A DNA stretch of 64,000 bases, taken from assembly GCF_003569745.1 (NCBI RefSeq), contig NZ_AP018498.1, positions 2,207,001-2,271,000 of the forward strand, written 5' to 3'. The translations under genes were made by a program, and so were the position numbers. The notes beneath the pieces were generated by a model. The model ran no database searches and was not told the origin of the DNA. It saw only the letters and a program-made list of their open reading frames with translations. Source of the stretch: Altererythrobacter sp. B11 (lineage in GTDB: Bacteria; Pseudomonadota; Alphaproteobacteria; Sphingomonadales; Sphingomonadaceae). This document shows positions 16,049 to 24,647 of this stretch, piece by piece (positions within the stretch are counted from its first letter, which is position 1; the number at the start of each line of letters is the position of its first letter).

Positions 16049-18820
16049 TCAGGCGCCGAAGGTGCGCTGCCACCAGCCACGCCGCGGCGAACCGCCTTCG
16101 GCATCACCATTGGCATCGTTCGCAGCTTCCGGGTCACTCGCGTCCTGCGGCTGCGCTTCCACTGTCGGAGCGGCGGGAGCGGGTTCCTCCGCAGCCGCTT
16201 CTGGCTCGGGCTGCGCTTCGGCTTCGACGTCCGCCTTCTTGCGACGCGTGCGCTTGGGCTTGGCCGGTTTTGCTTCCTCGGCCGCTTCCGGAGCGGCGCT
16301 GGCTTCGCCGGCGTCCTCGGTTACGACTGGTTCCGCCTTCTTGGCGCGGGAGCGACGCTTCGGCTTCTCGGCGACTGCCTCTTCCACCACGGGCGCTTCT
16401 TCAGCGGGCGCAGCGGCTTCCGCTTCAGCTTCGGGTTCAGCCTTTTTGCGGCGCGAGCGGGGCTTGCGCTTGGGCTGCTCTTCCTCGGCAGGGGCGTCCG
16501 CGGCTTCGGCGACTGCGGGTTCCGCGGGCGCTTCCGCCTCCGGCTCCGCTTGCTCGCTCACCGCATCGGGCTCGCCCACATCGGCATCGCCCTCGGCCTG
16601 TGCGTCGGATTGTGCTTCACCGGCCTCACCGGAGTCGTCCTGCCGACGCCTGCGGCGGCCACCACGGCGGCGGCGCTTGCGCGGGGTATCGCCCTCGTCA
16701 GCGCCGGTCGCTTCGGCCGGAGCGCCACCTTCGTCCTCAGCTTCGTCGTCACCGTCTTCGGCGGAGGACTCATCGTCCTCGCCATCGCGCTCCTCGCCAT
16801 CGCGGCGGTTGCGGCCGCGGCCGCCCCGGCGACGACGGCGGCGCTTCTTGCGCGGCTCGTCATCCTCTGCGGACTCGGATTCCTCGGCGGCTTCCGCTGC
16901 CTCGTCCTCTTCCTCCTCATAGTCGCTGTCATCATCCTCATCGATGATCGGAGCGAATTTCGGAGCTTCGGCCGGGCGGGGGCCGGAACTGGTGACGCGC
17001 ATCTTCGCGCCTTCGTCCTCGCCTTCGGGCACCACTTCCACGGAGACGCCATAGCGCTGCTCGATCTCGGACAGATCGGCGCGCTTGGCGTTGAGCAGAT
17101 AGATCGCCGCCTCGGTGGAGGCATAGAGGCTGATCGTCGTGCCCTTGCCCTTGGCCGCTTCGTCCTCGATCAGGCGCAGAGCCGAAAGGCCGGCGCTGGA
17201 GGCGGTGCGGACAAGGCCCGTGCCGTCGCAATGCGGGCAGGCGCGGGTGGTCGCTTCCAGCACACCGGTGCGCAGGCGCTGGCGGCTCATTTCCATCAGG
17301 CCGAAGCCGGAGATGCGACCCACCTGAATGCGCGCGCGGTCGTTCTTCAGCGCGTCCTTCATCGCGCGCTCGACCTTCCGCACGTTGGAGCCATGCTCCA
17401 TGTCGATGAAGTCGATCACCACCAGCCCGGCCATGTCGCGCAGGCGCAGTTGGCGCGCGATCTCGCGCGCGGCTTCCAGATTGGTGTTGAGCGCGGTCTG
17501 CTCGATCCCGTGCTCCTTGGTGGAGCGGCCCGAGTTGATGTCGATGGACACCAGCGCCTCGGTGGGATTGATGACCAGATAGCCACCCGATTTGAGCTGC
17601 ACCACGGGGTCGTACATGGCCGAGAGCTGGTCTTCCGCGCCGAAGCGCTGGAACAGCGGCACCGGATCGGAATAGGCCTTCACCCGCCGCACATGGCTGG
17701 GCATCAGCAGCTTCATGAAGGAGCGGGCGGACTTGTAGCCTTCCTCGCCCTCAACGATCACTTCTTCGATGTCGCGATTGTAGATGTCGCGGATCGCGCG
17801 CTTCACCAGGTCGGAATCCGAATGGATCATCGTCGGCGCGCTGGAGGCCAGCGTCTGCTCGCGGATCTCGTCCCACAGGCGGGCGAGATAGTCGAAGTCG
17901 CGCTTGATCTCGGTCTTGGTGCGCTGCAGGCCGGCGGTCCGGACGATCAGGCCCATGGAGCGCGGCAGGCTGAGCTCGCCCACGATCTGCTTCAGGCGCT
18001 TGCGGTCCCCGGCGGAGCTGATCTTGCGGCTGATGCCGCCGCCATGGCTGGAATTGGGCATCAGCACGCAATAGCGGCCGGCGAGGCTGAGATAGGTCGT
18101 CAGCGCGGCGCCCTTGTTGCCGCGCTCTTCCTTCACGACCTGGACCAGCAGCACCTGGCGCCGCTGGATCACATCCTGGATCTTGTAGCGGCGGCGCAGC
18201 GCCTGGCGCTTGGCGCGCAGCTCGTCCATTTCCTTGGCGCGGTTGCGGCTTCCGCCACGGCCCTGGCGGCGGCCGCGGCCGCGGCGGCCTCGGACCCGGC
18301 CGTTCTCGCCCTCATCACCGTCATCGGAGGATTCGTCGCCGTCTTCACCGGCTTCGTCATCCTCGACATGGCCATCCTCGATCGTGGCCACATCATCCTT
18401 CTCGCTGGTGTCGATTTCCTCGACGCCGCCGGAATGCTCGCGCTCTCCGTCGTAATCGTCGCCGTCGGAATCCAGCGTGTCGCCGTCGTCCTCGTCATCC
18501 TCGGCAGCGCGCAGCGCGGCTTCCTCGTCCGCATGGGCCTGCTCCTCAGCAAGCAGCGCCTCGCGGTCGGACTGCGGGATCTGGTAATAATCGGGATGGA
18601 TTTCGCTGAAGGCGAGGAAGCCGTGCCGGTTCCCGCCGAAATCGACGAAGGCCGCCTGCAGCGAAGGTTCTACGCGGGTAACCTTGGCGAGGTAGATGTT
18701 ACCCTTGATCTGCTTGTGATCGGCGGATTCGAAATCAAACTCTTCGATCCGGTTGCCCTTGAGCACCGCCACCCGCGTTTCTTCCGGGTGGCGCGCATCG
18801 ATTAACATGCGCGTTGCCAT
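16049..18820 (-). CDS. rne: Ribonuclease E (degradosome endonuclease)
   Basis: A 923-residue RNase E/G. The S1 RNA-binding domain starts near residue 38 (GNIYLAKVTRVEPSLQAAFVDFG), is interrupted at about 78-215 by a very acidic and then Arg/Gly-rich insertion, and resumes at RRQVLLVQVVKEE. Catalytic metal-binding Asp residues are in ALVSIDINSG and GLVVIDFIDME, and the Zn-link is CPHCDG. After about residue 600 the protein becomes a disordered scaffold with alternating acidic and Arg/Lys-rich blocks, including three PKR-x-R-KKA type modules, and ends PRRGWWQRTFGA. The GWW element corresponds to the PNPase-binding peptide known from Caulobacter RNase E. Start ATG 18820 has GGAGAA 6-11 bases upstream. 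Confidence 0.97.
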   Translation of the reverse strand: MATRMLIDARHPEETRVAVLKGNRIEEFDFESADHKQIKGNIYLAKVTRVEPSLQAAFVDFGGNRHGFLAFSEIHPDYYQIPQSDREALLAEEQAHADEEAALRAAEDDEDDGDTLDSDGDDYDGEREHSGGVEEIDTSEKDDVATIEDGHVEDDEAGEDGDESSDDGDEGENGRVRGRRGRGRRQGRGGSRNRAKEMDELRAKRQALRRRYKIQDVIQRRQVLLVQVVKEERGNKGAALTTYLSLAGRYCVLMPNSSHGGGISRKISSAGDRKRLKQIVGELSLPRSMGLIVRTAGLQRTKTEIKRDFDYLARLWDEIREQTLASSAPTMIHSDSDLVKRAIRDIYNRDIEEVIVEGEEGYKSARSFMKLLMPSHVRRVKAYSDPVPLFQRFGAEDQLSAMYDPVVQLKSGGYLVINPTEALVSIDINSGRSTKEHGIEQTALNTNLEAAREIARQLRLRDMAGLVVIDFIDMEHGSNVRKVERAMKDALKNDRARIQVGRISGFGLMEMSRQRLRTGVLEATTRACPHCDGTGLVRTASSAGLSALRLIEDEAAKGKGTTISLYASTEAAIYLLNAKRADLSEIEQRYGVSVEVVPEGEDEGAKMRVTSSGPRPAEAPKFAPIIDEDDDSDYEEEEDEAAEAAEESESAEDDEPRKKRRRRRRGGRGRNRRDGEERDGEDDESSAEDGDDEAEDEGGAPAEATGADEGDTPRKRRRRGGRRRRRQDDSGEAGEAQSDAQAEGDADVGEPDAVSEQAEPEAEAPAEPAVAEAADAPAEEEQPKRKPRSRRKKAEPEAEAEAAAPAEEAPVVEEAVAEKPKRRSRAKKAEPVVTEDAGEASAAPEAAEEAKPAKPKRTRRKKADVEAEAQPEPEAAAEEPAPAAPTVEAQPQDASDPEAANDANGDAEGGSPRRGWWQRTFGA

Positions 18821-19264
18821 TTAATATTCTCCGGGCGCGCGCGGTCCGCATGGCAGTGCCATGGTCCGTTGCGCGCCGATCTGTGTGAAAAATCCTGCCG
18901 CGGATCCGGCCGGTGCCGGAAGCGCGATCGAATGATGTGCGGTCGCCCGGCGCAAATGGCCCGGCGACGCGGCGAAATGTGTCTGCCGTAACGAAAAGGC
19001 GCAGCCTTGACGTATGTGCGCGAGCACTTGCCGCCCAAGCGCCGCCATACGGCTGCGTTTCGGCGGAATGGCTCTTGCTTCTCATTATGGCATCAACCTG
19101 TAGGCATGTCCGGGGCCGGCGGTGCGCCCGCCCGGGAATGTCGGGCCATGTAAGGGCCGGACGCGGATTTGCTAGCATCCGGGGAAAGCGTCGGCAACCA
19201 TATTGCGCGCCGGCGTAAATTTCCCTTGGTTCGATGGCGGGGCAATCGCTAACCGGATCGCGGC
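18821..19264 (+). other. 444-base intergenic region between rne and the amidase gene
   Basis: This is the only gap of more than 300 bases without a convincing gene. It separates the divergent rne (-) and N-acetylmuramoyl-alanine amidase (+) genes and so must contain both promoters and the leader of rne. Several short frames cross it, but none has a plausible ribosome-binding site together with family-like sequence. I see one clear palindrome near rne (listed separately) and no convincing -35/-10 pair: TTGACG at 19007-19012 has no matching -10 at 16-18 bases. A small RNA cannot be excluded from sequence alone. Confidence 0.6.
18849..18863 (-). promoter_or_regulatory. Palindrome in the rne leader
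   Basis: The perfect 15-base palindrome CATGGCA-G-TGCCATG, flanked on both sides by GGTCCG, begins 28 bases upstream of the rne start codon. As RNA it gives a 6-bp stem with a 3-base loop. In E. coli the rne leader is a structured target for feedback cleavage by RNase E; a similar role here is inference. It could instead be a protein operator. Confidence 0.35.
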
Positions 19265-20134
19265 ATGTTCTACCGCCTGCAGATAGTGCTGGTGTTCCTT
19301 GCGCCCTTCCTGCTGCTGGGCGTGCTGGCGGCGTTCGGCCTTTCGCTGCCGGTGCCGCACCTGGGGCGCGGCTATGTCATCCGGATCGACTTGCCGGAGC
19401 CGGGGGCGCCCGTGGCGCTGCCGCAGATCTTCGGGCCGCGGGATCCCTCCCGCCCGCTGGTGGTGATCGACGCGGGCCATGGCGGGCACGATCCGGGCGC
19501 CAGCGGGGGCGGCTTCGTGGAAAAGGCGATCGTCCTCGGCCTCGCGCGCGCCTTGCGCGATGAACTGGTGCGCGAAGGCGGCATCCGCGTGGCGATGACC
19601 CGCGATGACGATCGCTTCCTGGTGCTGGACGAGCGGGCGGAGATCGCGCGGCAGCTGGGGGCGGACCTGTTCCTGTCGATCCACGCCGATTCCGCGGGGG
19701 ATCGCGATACGGTGAGCGGCGCCAGCGTCTACACGCTGTCCGCCCGCGCATCGAGCGAGGCGGCGGCCCGCTATGCCGCGCGGGAGAACAGCGCCGACAT
19801 GGTGAACGGCCAATCCCTGGCCGACCAGCCGGAGGATGTGAGCGCGATCTTGATCGAACTTTCCCAGCGGCGCACGCAACAAGAATCGAGCGAGTTCGCC
19901 TCGCTGATCCTGCGGGAAGGGGAAGGCACGCTGGTGTTCAATCCGCAGCCGCGGCGATCGGCGGCGCTGGTCGTGCTGCGGGCACCGGACGTGCCCTCGG
20001 TGCTGTTCGAATCCGGCTTCGTCACCAATCCCGATGATGCGGCGCGGATCGCATCGCCGCAGGGGCAGGCGCGCTTTGCCCGGGTGATGGCGCGCGCGAT
20101 CCGCATCTATTTCGCCCGGAAGGCGGGCGCCTGA
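19265..20134 (+). CDS. N-acetylmuramoyl-L-alanine amidase (Amidase_3, AmiC-like)
   Basis: A 289-residue zinc amidase that cleaves the bond between MurNAc and L-Ala in peptidoglycan. The zinc ligands are His72 in IDAGHGG, Glu86 in FVEKAIV and His140 in LSIHADS, with the catalytic Glu249 in VLFESGF. The first 25 residues form a hydrophobic helix (LVFLAPFLLLGVLAAFGL) that acts as a signal anchor or signal peptide, so it works in the periplasm. An AMIN domain, present in E. coli AmiC, is missing, giving a shorter protein than usual. It precedes the penicillin-binding protein 1A gene by 102 bases, matching the amidase-mrcA pair seen in many alphaproteobacteria. Confidence 0.94.
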   Translation: MFYRLQIVLVFLAPFLLLGVLAAFGLSLPVPHLGRGYVIRIDLPEPGAPVALPQIFGPRDPSRPLVVIDAGHGGHDPGASGGGFVEKAIVLGLARALRDELVREGGIRVAMTRDDDRFLVLDERAEIARQLGADLFLSIHADSAGDRDTVSGASVYTLSARASSEAAARYAARENSADMVNGQSLADQPEDVSAILIELSQRRTQQESSEFASLILREGEGTLVFNPQPRRSAALVVLRAPDVPSVLFESGFVTNPDDAARIASPQGQARFARVMARAIRIYFARKAGA

Positions 20135-20236
20135 CGGGGGCGGGCGGCGCCGCGGCCAGCCATTTCCGGCGCCGTGGGAAGCTGCGCCGTTGGTTCTGGC
20201 GCGAGTCAGAAATCGCATGCTAAGGGCAGCCGCGAC

Positions 20237-22753
20237 ATGGCCGATACCGATCAGACCGCCGGCGAGAGCTTCCGCTACCGCATTCGCCGCGATGCCTCCG
20301 GCGCCTTCACCTGGCTGCGGCAGAACTGGCGCGAGAAGCGGTGGTTCCGCTGGCTTGCGAGCGCCGTGCTGGTGGGTCTGCTCGCCTTCCTGGCGGGCTG
20401 GATCGTGCTGGCGCGCAACCTGCCCGATGCCGAGACGCTGCTGGATTACGAACCGCCGCTGCCCACCATGGTGCGCGGTATCGATGGCGAGATCGTGCAT
20501 TCCTATGCGCGTGAACGCCGCGTGCAGTTGCAGTTCAAGGATCTGCCGACCCAGCTGATCAACGCCTATACCTCGGCCGAGGATAAGACCTTCTGGACCC
20601 ATGGCGGCATCGACCTGGGCGGGTTTGCCGGCGCGGTGATCGACTATGTCAGCAAGATCGGCTCGGGCGAACGCGCCGTGGGCGGTTCCACCATTACCCA
20701 GCAGGTGGCGAAGAACATCCTGGTGGGCAATGAATATTCGGTCACCCGCAAGCTCAAGGAGATGATCCTGGCCCGCCGCATAGAAGGCGTGCTGAGCAAG
20801 CGGGAAATCATCACCCTCTATCTCAACCAGATACCCCTCGGGCGCCGCAGCTTCGGCGTGCAGGCCGCCGCGCGCGCCTATTTCGACAAGGATGTGGGTG
20901 ATCTCACCCTGCCGGAAATGGCCTATCTGGCGATCCTGCCCAAGGCGCCGGAAACCTACAGCCGCCCGCAGCACTATGATGCGGCACTGGCGCGGCGGAA
21001 CTTCGTGCTCGATCAGATGGCGGAGAACGGCCACATCACCCGGGCCGAGGCGGAAGCGGCCAAGGCAGCGCCGCTGGGCATCGTCCGCCAGCGCGAAGAA
21101 CGCTCGGTGGATGCGGGCTATTTCCTCGAGGAAGTGCGCCGCGAGCTGATCTCGCGCTATGGCGAGAATGCCGAGGACGGGCCTGACAGCGTCTATGCCG
21201 GCGGCCTGTGGGTGCGCACCTCGCTCGACCCGGAGATGCAGACGGCGGCGCAGAATTCGCTGCGGGCAGGGCTGCTGCGCTATCAGGGCAATCGCGCGTG
21301 GAGCGGGCCGGTGGCGACGATCGACCCCGGCAAGGGCGACCTCATGAAGCAGCTCGCCAGCTCCTATCTCTCCATCAATTATCAGAACTGGCGCATCGGC
21401 GTGGTGACGCAGGTGTCAGGCGGCGGCGCGCGGATCGGCTTTGCAGACGGCAAGGAGGCGCCGCTTTCCAACGTGCCTGATGCGCTCAAGGTGGGCGATG
21501 TGATCGCCGCTTCGCCCAGCGGCAATGGCTGGCGCGTGCGCACCGTGCCCGAAGTGTCCGGCGGTTTCGTGGCCGAAGATCCGAACACCGGCCGCATCCT
21601 TGCCATGCAGGGCGGCTTCGATCCGCGGATCGACAGCTTCAACCGGGCGACGCAGGCGCTCCGCCAGCCGGGTTCGACGATCAAGCCCTTCGTCTATGCC
21701 ACCGGCCTCGACCACGGGATGACTCCCGCCACCATGGTGCCGGACCAGACCTATTGCTATTACCAGGGCGCCAATCTGGGCGAAAAGTGTTTCCGCAATT
21801 TCAGCGGCGGCGGCGGCGGTGTTCACACCATGCGCTGGGGGCTCGAGCAGTCCCGTAACCTCATGACCGTGCACATCGCCATGGATGCCGGCATGAACAA
21901 TGTGGTCAAGACGATCGACCGGGTGGGGATCGGCACATACGATCCCTATCCCGCCTTTGCGCTGGGCGCGGGCGAAACCACGGTGGAGCGGATGGTCGGC
22001 GCCTATTCCGCGCTGTTCAACCACGGGCTCAAGCACGAGCCGACCGTGATCGACTATGTGCAGGACCGGAACGGCAAGGTGATCTGGCGCGCCGACAAGC
22101 GTGAATGCACCGGCTGCAACATGGACAATTGGGACGGCAAGCCGATGCCGCGCCTCGCCCAGCGGGGCAAGCAGGTGCTCGATCCGCGGACCGCCTATCA
22201 GGTGGTGCACATGATGGAAGGCGTCGTCCAGCGGGGCACGGCCGTGGTGCTCAACGACCTCGGCCTGCCGCTGGCGGGGAAGACGGGCACCACCAACGGG
22301 CCGACGAATGTGTGGTTCGTGGGCGGATCGCCCGATCTGGTGGCCGGCGTCTACATGGGCTTCGACCGGCCGCGGAACATGGGCGGCTATGCCCAGGGCG
22401 GCACGCTCGCGGCGCCGATCGTGAAGCAGTTCATCAAGGAAACGCGTGACAAGTGGACGGGGCGGCCGTTCCTCGCACCCGAGGGCGTGCGGATGGTGCG
22501 GATCGATCGCCGCACCGGCCGCCGGGTGTTCGATGCCTGGCCGAGCGGAGAGGCGCGCGCGCCGGTTATCTGGGAGGCCTTCAAGCCCGATACGGAGCCC
22601 CGCCGCCTGCGCCGCCGCGATCAGGTGGACGAGTTGCGCGAGCTGATCCTGGCGCAACTGCGCCGGCGCGAAGCGCGTGCCGCCAACGCCGCCGCCAACC
22701 GGAACCAGGGCGAGCAGTCGGACTTCGTGGAGGAGCAGGGCGGGCTCTACTGA
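20237..22753 (+). CDS. mrcA: Penicillin-binding protein 1A (bifunctional transglycosylase/transpeptidase)
   Basis: An 838-residue class A PBP. Cytoplasmic tail 1-38, one transmembrane helix at about 40-59, a GT51 glycosyltransferase domain (about 75-260) with catalytic Glu115 in SAEDKTFWTHGG, a regulatory OB-like insert (about 355-440), and a transpeptidase domain with Ser480 and Lys483 in PGSTIKPF, the SRN motif at 539-541 and KTGTT near 676. A basic, Arg/Ala-rich tail ends the protein. It polymerises and crosslinks glycan strands in the periplasm. ATG 20237 was chosen because AAGGG lies about 10 bases upstream; an in-frame start at 20174 would add a stretch unlike the family. Confidence 0.96.
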   Translation: MADTDQTAGESFRYRIRRDASGAFTWLRQNWREKRWFRWLASAVLVGLLAFLAGWIVLARNLPDAETLLDYEPPLPTMVRGIDGEIVHSYARERRVQLQFKDLPTQLINAYTSAEDKTFWTHGGIDLGGFAGAVIDYVSKIGSGERAVGGSTITQQVAKNILVGNEYSVTRKLKEMILARRIEGVLSKREIITLYLNQIPLGRRSFGVQAAARAYFDKDVGDLTLPEMAYLAILPKAPETYSRPQHYDAALARRNFVLDQMAENGHITRAEAEAAKAAPLGIVRQREERSVDAGYFLEEVRRELISRYGENAEDGPDSVYAGGLWVRTSLDPEMQTAAQNSLRAGLLRYQGNRAWSGPVATIDPGKGDLMKQLASSYLSINYQNWRIGVVTQVSGGGARIGFADGKEAPLSNVPDALKVGDVIAASPSGNGWRVRTVPEVSGGFVAEDPNTGRILAMQGGFDPRIDSFNRATQALRQPGSTIKPFVYATGLDHGMTPATMVPDQTYCYYQGANLGEKCFRNFSGGGGGVHTMRWGLEQSRNLMTVHIAMDAGMNNVVKTIDRVGIGTYDPYPAFALGAGETTVERMVGAYSALFNHGLKHEPTVIDYVQDRNGKVIWRADKRECTGCNMDNWDGKPMPRLAQRGKQVLDPRTAYQVVHMMEGVVQRGTAVVLNDLGLPLAGKTGTTNGPTNVWFVGGSPDLVAGVYMGFDRPRNMGGYAQGGTLAAPIVKQFIKETRDKWTGRPFLAPEGVRMVRIDRRTGRRVFDAWPSGEARAPVIWEAFKPDTEPRRLRRRDQVDELRELILAQLRRREARAANAAANRNQGEQSDFVEEQGGLY

Positions 22754-22757
22754 TTTG

Positions 22758-22784
22758 GGGAAGGGCGCCTTGCGCACCCTTCCC
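22758..22784 (+). terminator. Hairpin between mrcA and the peroxiredoxin gene
   Basis: GGGAAGGG (22758-22765) and CCCTTCCC (22777-22784) are perfect inverted copies enclosing a smaller CGC/GCG stem. It starts 4 bases after the mrcA stop. It is not followed by a T-run, so it may be a weak terminator or an mRNA-stabilising 3' structure rather than a strong intrinsic terminator. Confidence 0.4.
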
Positions 22785-22826
22785 TTGCCGGTGGACTTTG
22801 CCCGCGGCGCGGTTCATTATCCGCGC

Positions 22827-23372
22827 ATGACCACGCGCCCGTTCCTCATCGCCGCGGCCGCCGCCGCCCTGCTGGCCCCAGTCCCCGGCTCCGCCGCGCT
22901 GAAGCAAGGCGCGAAGGCGCCGGAGATCGTCACCAGCGGCGCGCTTGCGGGGAAGACCTTCTCCTTCGATCTGCAGAAGGCGCTGAAGCAGGGACCGGTG
23001 GTGCTCTATTTCTTCCCCAAGGCGTTTACCCAGGGCTGTACGCTGGAAGCGCATGCCTTCGCGGAGGCCATGCCGCAGTTCAAGGCCGCTGGCGCGCAAG
23101 TGGTGGGCCTTTCCGCCGACGACCTGCCGACGCTGCAGAAGTTCTCGACCGAGGAATGCCGCGATGCCTTCCCGGTTGCCCAGGCGAGCGCACAGACGAT
23201 CAAATCCTATGACGTGGCCTTCGCGCGCGACGGCAAGGACACGGGCCTCTCGGACCGCACCTCCTACGTCATCGCACCTTCGGGCAAGGTCGTGATGGTC
23301 CATTCCGACCTCGACTGGCGCAAGCATGTGGAGCTCACGCTTGCGGCGGTGAAGTCGCTCGGCAAGCCTTAG
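22827..23372 (+). CDS. Exported peroxiredoxin (AhpC/TSA, BCP-like)
   Basis: A 181-residue thiol peroxidase. Residues 1-23 form a signal peptide (FLIAAAAAALLAPVPGSAA), so it probably acts in the periplasm. The peroxidatic cysteine is in FFPKAFTQGCTLEAH (about residue 72), matching the PxxxTxxCT motif of BCP/PrxQ proteins, and a second cysteine in STEECRDAFP (about 112) is a likely resolving residue. It would reduce H2O2 or alkyl peroxides with thioredoxin-type donors. I chose ATG 22827 because it gives a proper signal peptide; the frame is open upstream to 22677 inside mrcA. Confidence 0.87.
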   Translation: MTTRPFLIAAAAAALLAPVPGSAALKQGAKAPEIVTSGALAGKTFSFDLQKALKQGPVVLYFFPKAFTQGCTLEAHAFAEAMPQFKAAGAQVVGLSADDLPTLQKFSTEECRDAFPVAQASAQTIKSYDVAFARDGKDTGLSDRTSYVIAPSGKVVMVHSDLDWRKHVELTLAAVKSLGKP

Positions 23373-23463
23373 CTTCCGACGTCCCGCTCGCTTCGGCGGG
23401 CGCTCCCCACCACTTTCGCATTCCGGCGGCCTGCGCTAGGGGCCGCTCCCAAGGAGATTTGCC

Positions 23464-24591
23464 ATGCGTGCCGAAGGGCAGGCTAATATTGACCGGATCG
23501 AAGCGGCGTTGGCGCTTGTGCGCAAGTCGCTCGACTGGGACCGCGCGCTGCGCCGGCTGGACGAACTCAATGCGCGGGTGGAAGACCCGACGCTGTGGGA
23601 CAATCCCAAGCAGGCGCAGGCGATCATGCAGGAGCAGAAGCGCCTCAGCGCCGCTATCGGCACCGTGCGTTCGATCACGCAGGAGATGAACGACGCGGTG
23701 GAATTCGTCGAACTCGGCGAGGCCGAGGGGGACGACGAAACGATCGCGGAAGGCCTGGCCACCCTGCAGGCGCTGGCCGATCGCGCGGATAAGGACAAGG
23801 TGCAGGCGCTGCTGGCCGGCGAGGCCGATGGCTTCGACACCTATCTGGAAATCCACGCCGGCGCCGGCGGCACCGAAAGCCAGGACTGGGCGGAGATGCT
23901 CCAGCGGATGTACACCCGCTGGGCCGAGCGCAAGGGCTACAAGGTCGAGCTGGTCGATTATCACGCGGGCGACCAGGCCGGGATCAAATCGGCCACGCTG
24001 CTGCTGAAGGGCGAGAACGCCTATGGCTATGCCAAGACGGAAAGCGGCGTCCACCGGCTGGTGCGCATCAGCCCCTATGACAGTTCCGCCCGCCGCCACA
24101 CCAGCTTCAGCTCGGTATGGGTGTATCCGGTGATCGACGACGATTTCGAGGTCGAAATCAATCCGGCCGACCTCAAGATCGATACCTATCGCGCCTCGGG
24201 CGCGGGCGGCCAGCATGTGAACACCACCGATTCCGCGGTGCGCATCACGCACCAGCCGAGCGGCATCGTGGTCGCCAGCCAGATCGACCGATCCCAGCAC
24301 AAGAACCGCGAAATCGCGATGAACATGCTGAAGGCGCGCATCTTCGAGGAAGAGATGCGCCGGCGCGAGGAAGCCGCCAGCGCCGAGCACGCCTCCAAGA
24401 GCGATATCGGCTGGGGGCACCAGATTCGCAGCTATGTGCTGCAGCCCTATCAGCTGGTGAAGGACCTGCGGACCGGCACCACCTCCACCAGCCCGGACGA
24501 CGTGCTGGATGGCAAGATCGACGATTTCATCGCCGCCGCGCTCGCGCAGCGCGTGACGGGCGAAGCCGTCGAAGTGGAGGATGTCGAATAG
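23464..24591 (+). CDS. prfB: Peptide chain release factor 2
   Basis: A 375-residue RF2. The GGQ tripeptide that triggers peptidyl-tRNA hydrolysis is at 248-250 (SGAGGQHVNTT). The stop-codon recognition tripeptide, usually SPF in RF2, reads SPY here at 203-205 (VRISPYDS); Tyr keeps the aromatic ring and this variant is familiar in alphaproteobacteria. The gene has one uninterrupted frame: the in-frame UGA and +1 programmed frameshift that autoregulate prfB in E. coli are absent, and the N-terminus (MRAEGQANIDRIEAALALVR) aligns with the region where the shift would lie. A strong AAGGAG ribosome-binding site lies 7 bases before the ATG. Nothing nearby suggests an operon with mrcA. Confidence 0.96.
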   Translation: MRAEGQANIDRIEAALALVRKSLDWDRALRRLDELNARVEDPTLWDNPKQAQAIMQEQKRLSAAIGTVRSITQEMNDAVEFVELGEAEGDDETIAEGLATLQALADRADKDKVQALLAGEADGFDTYLEIHAGAGGTESQDWAEMLQRMYTRWAERKGYKVELVDYHAGDQAGIKSATLLLKGENAYGYAKTESGVHRLVRISPYDSSARRHTSFSSVWVYPVIDDDFEVEINPADLKIDTYRASGAGGQHVNTTDSAVRITHQPSGIVVASQIDRSQHKNREIAMNMLKARIFEEEMRRREEAASAEHASKSDIGWGHQIRSYVLQPYQLVKDLRTGTTSTSPDDVLDGKIDDFIAAALAQRVTGEAVEVEDVE

Positions 24592-24647
24592 CGTCTTCCC
24601 GGCGGTGGTTTTGCCGACCGCGTGAAGAGACGCTAGATGTGCAGCCC

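Noticed and set aside
16550-18805. 751-codon plus-strand open frame opposite rne
   Set aside because: Rich in Ala, Leu and Gly from the reverse of the acidic RNase E codons; no ribosome-binding site or family motif; rne on the other strand is certain.
19007-19012. TTGACG as a possible -35 for the amidase gene
   Set aside because: No -10-like hexamer at 16-18 bases downstream.
18735-19178. 147-codon minus-strand frame in the rne leader
   Set aside because: Compositionally random, overlaps the rne start, and has no ribosome-binding site.
23464-23560. Programmed frameshift in prfB
   Set aside because: No in-frame TGA occurs near codon 25, and the frame is continuous with a good ribosome-binding site.
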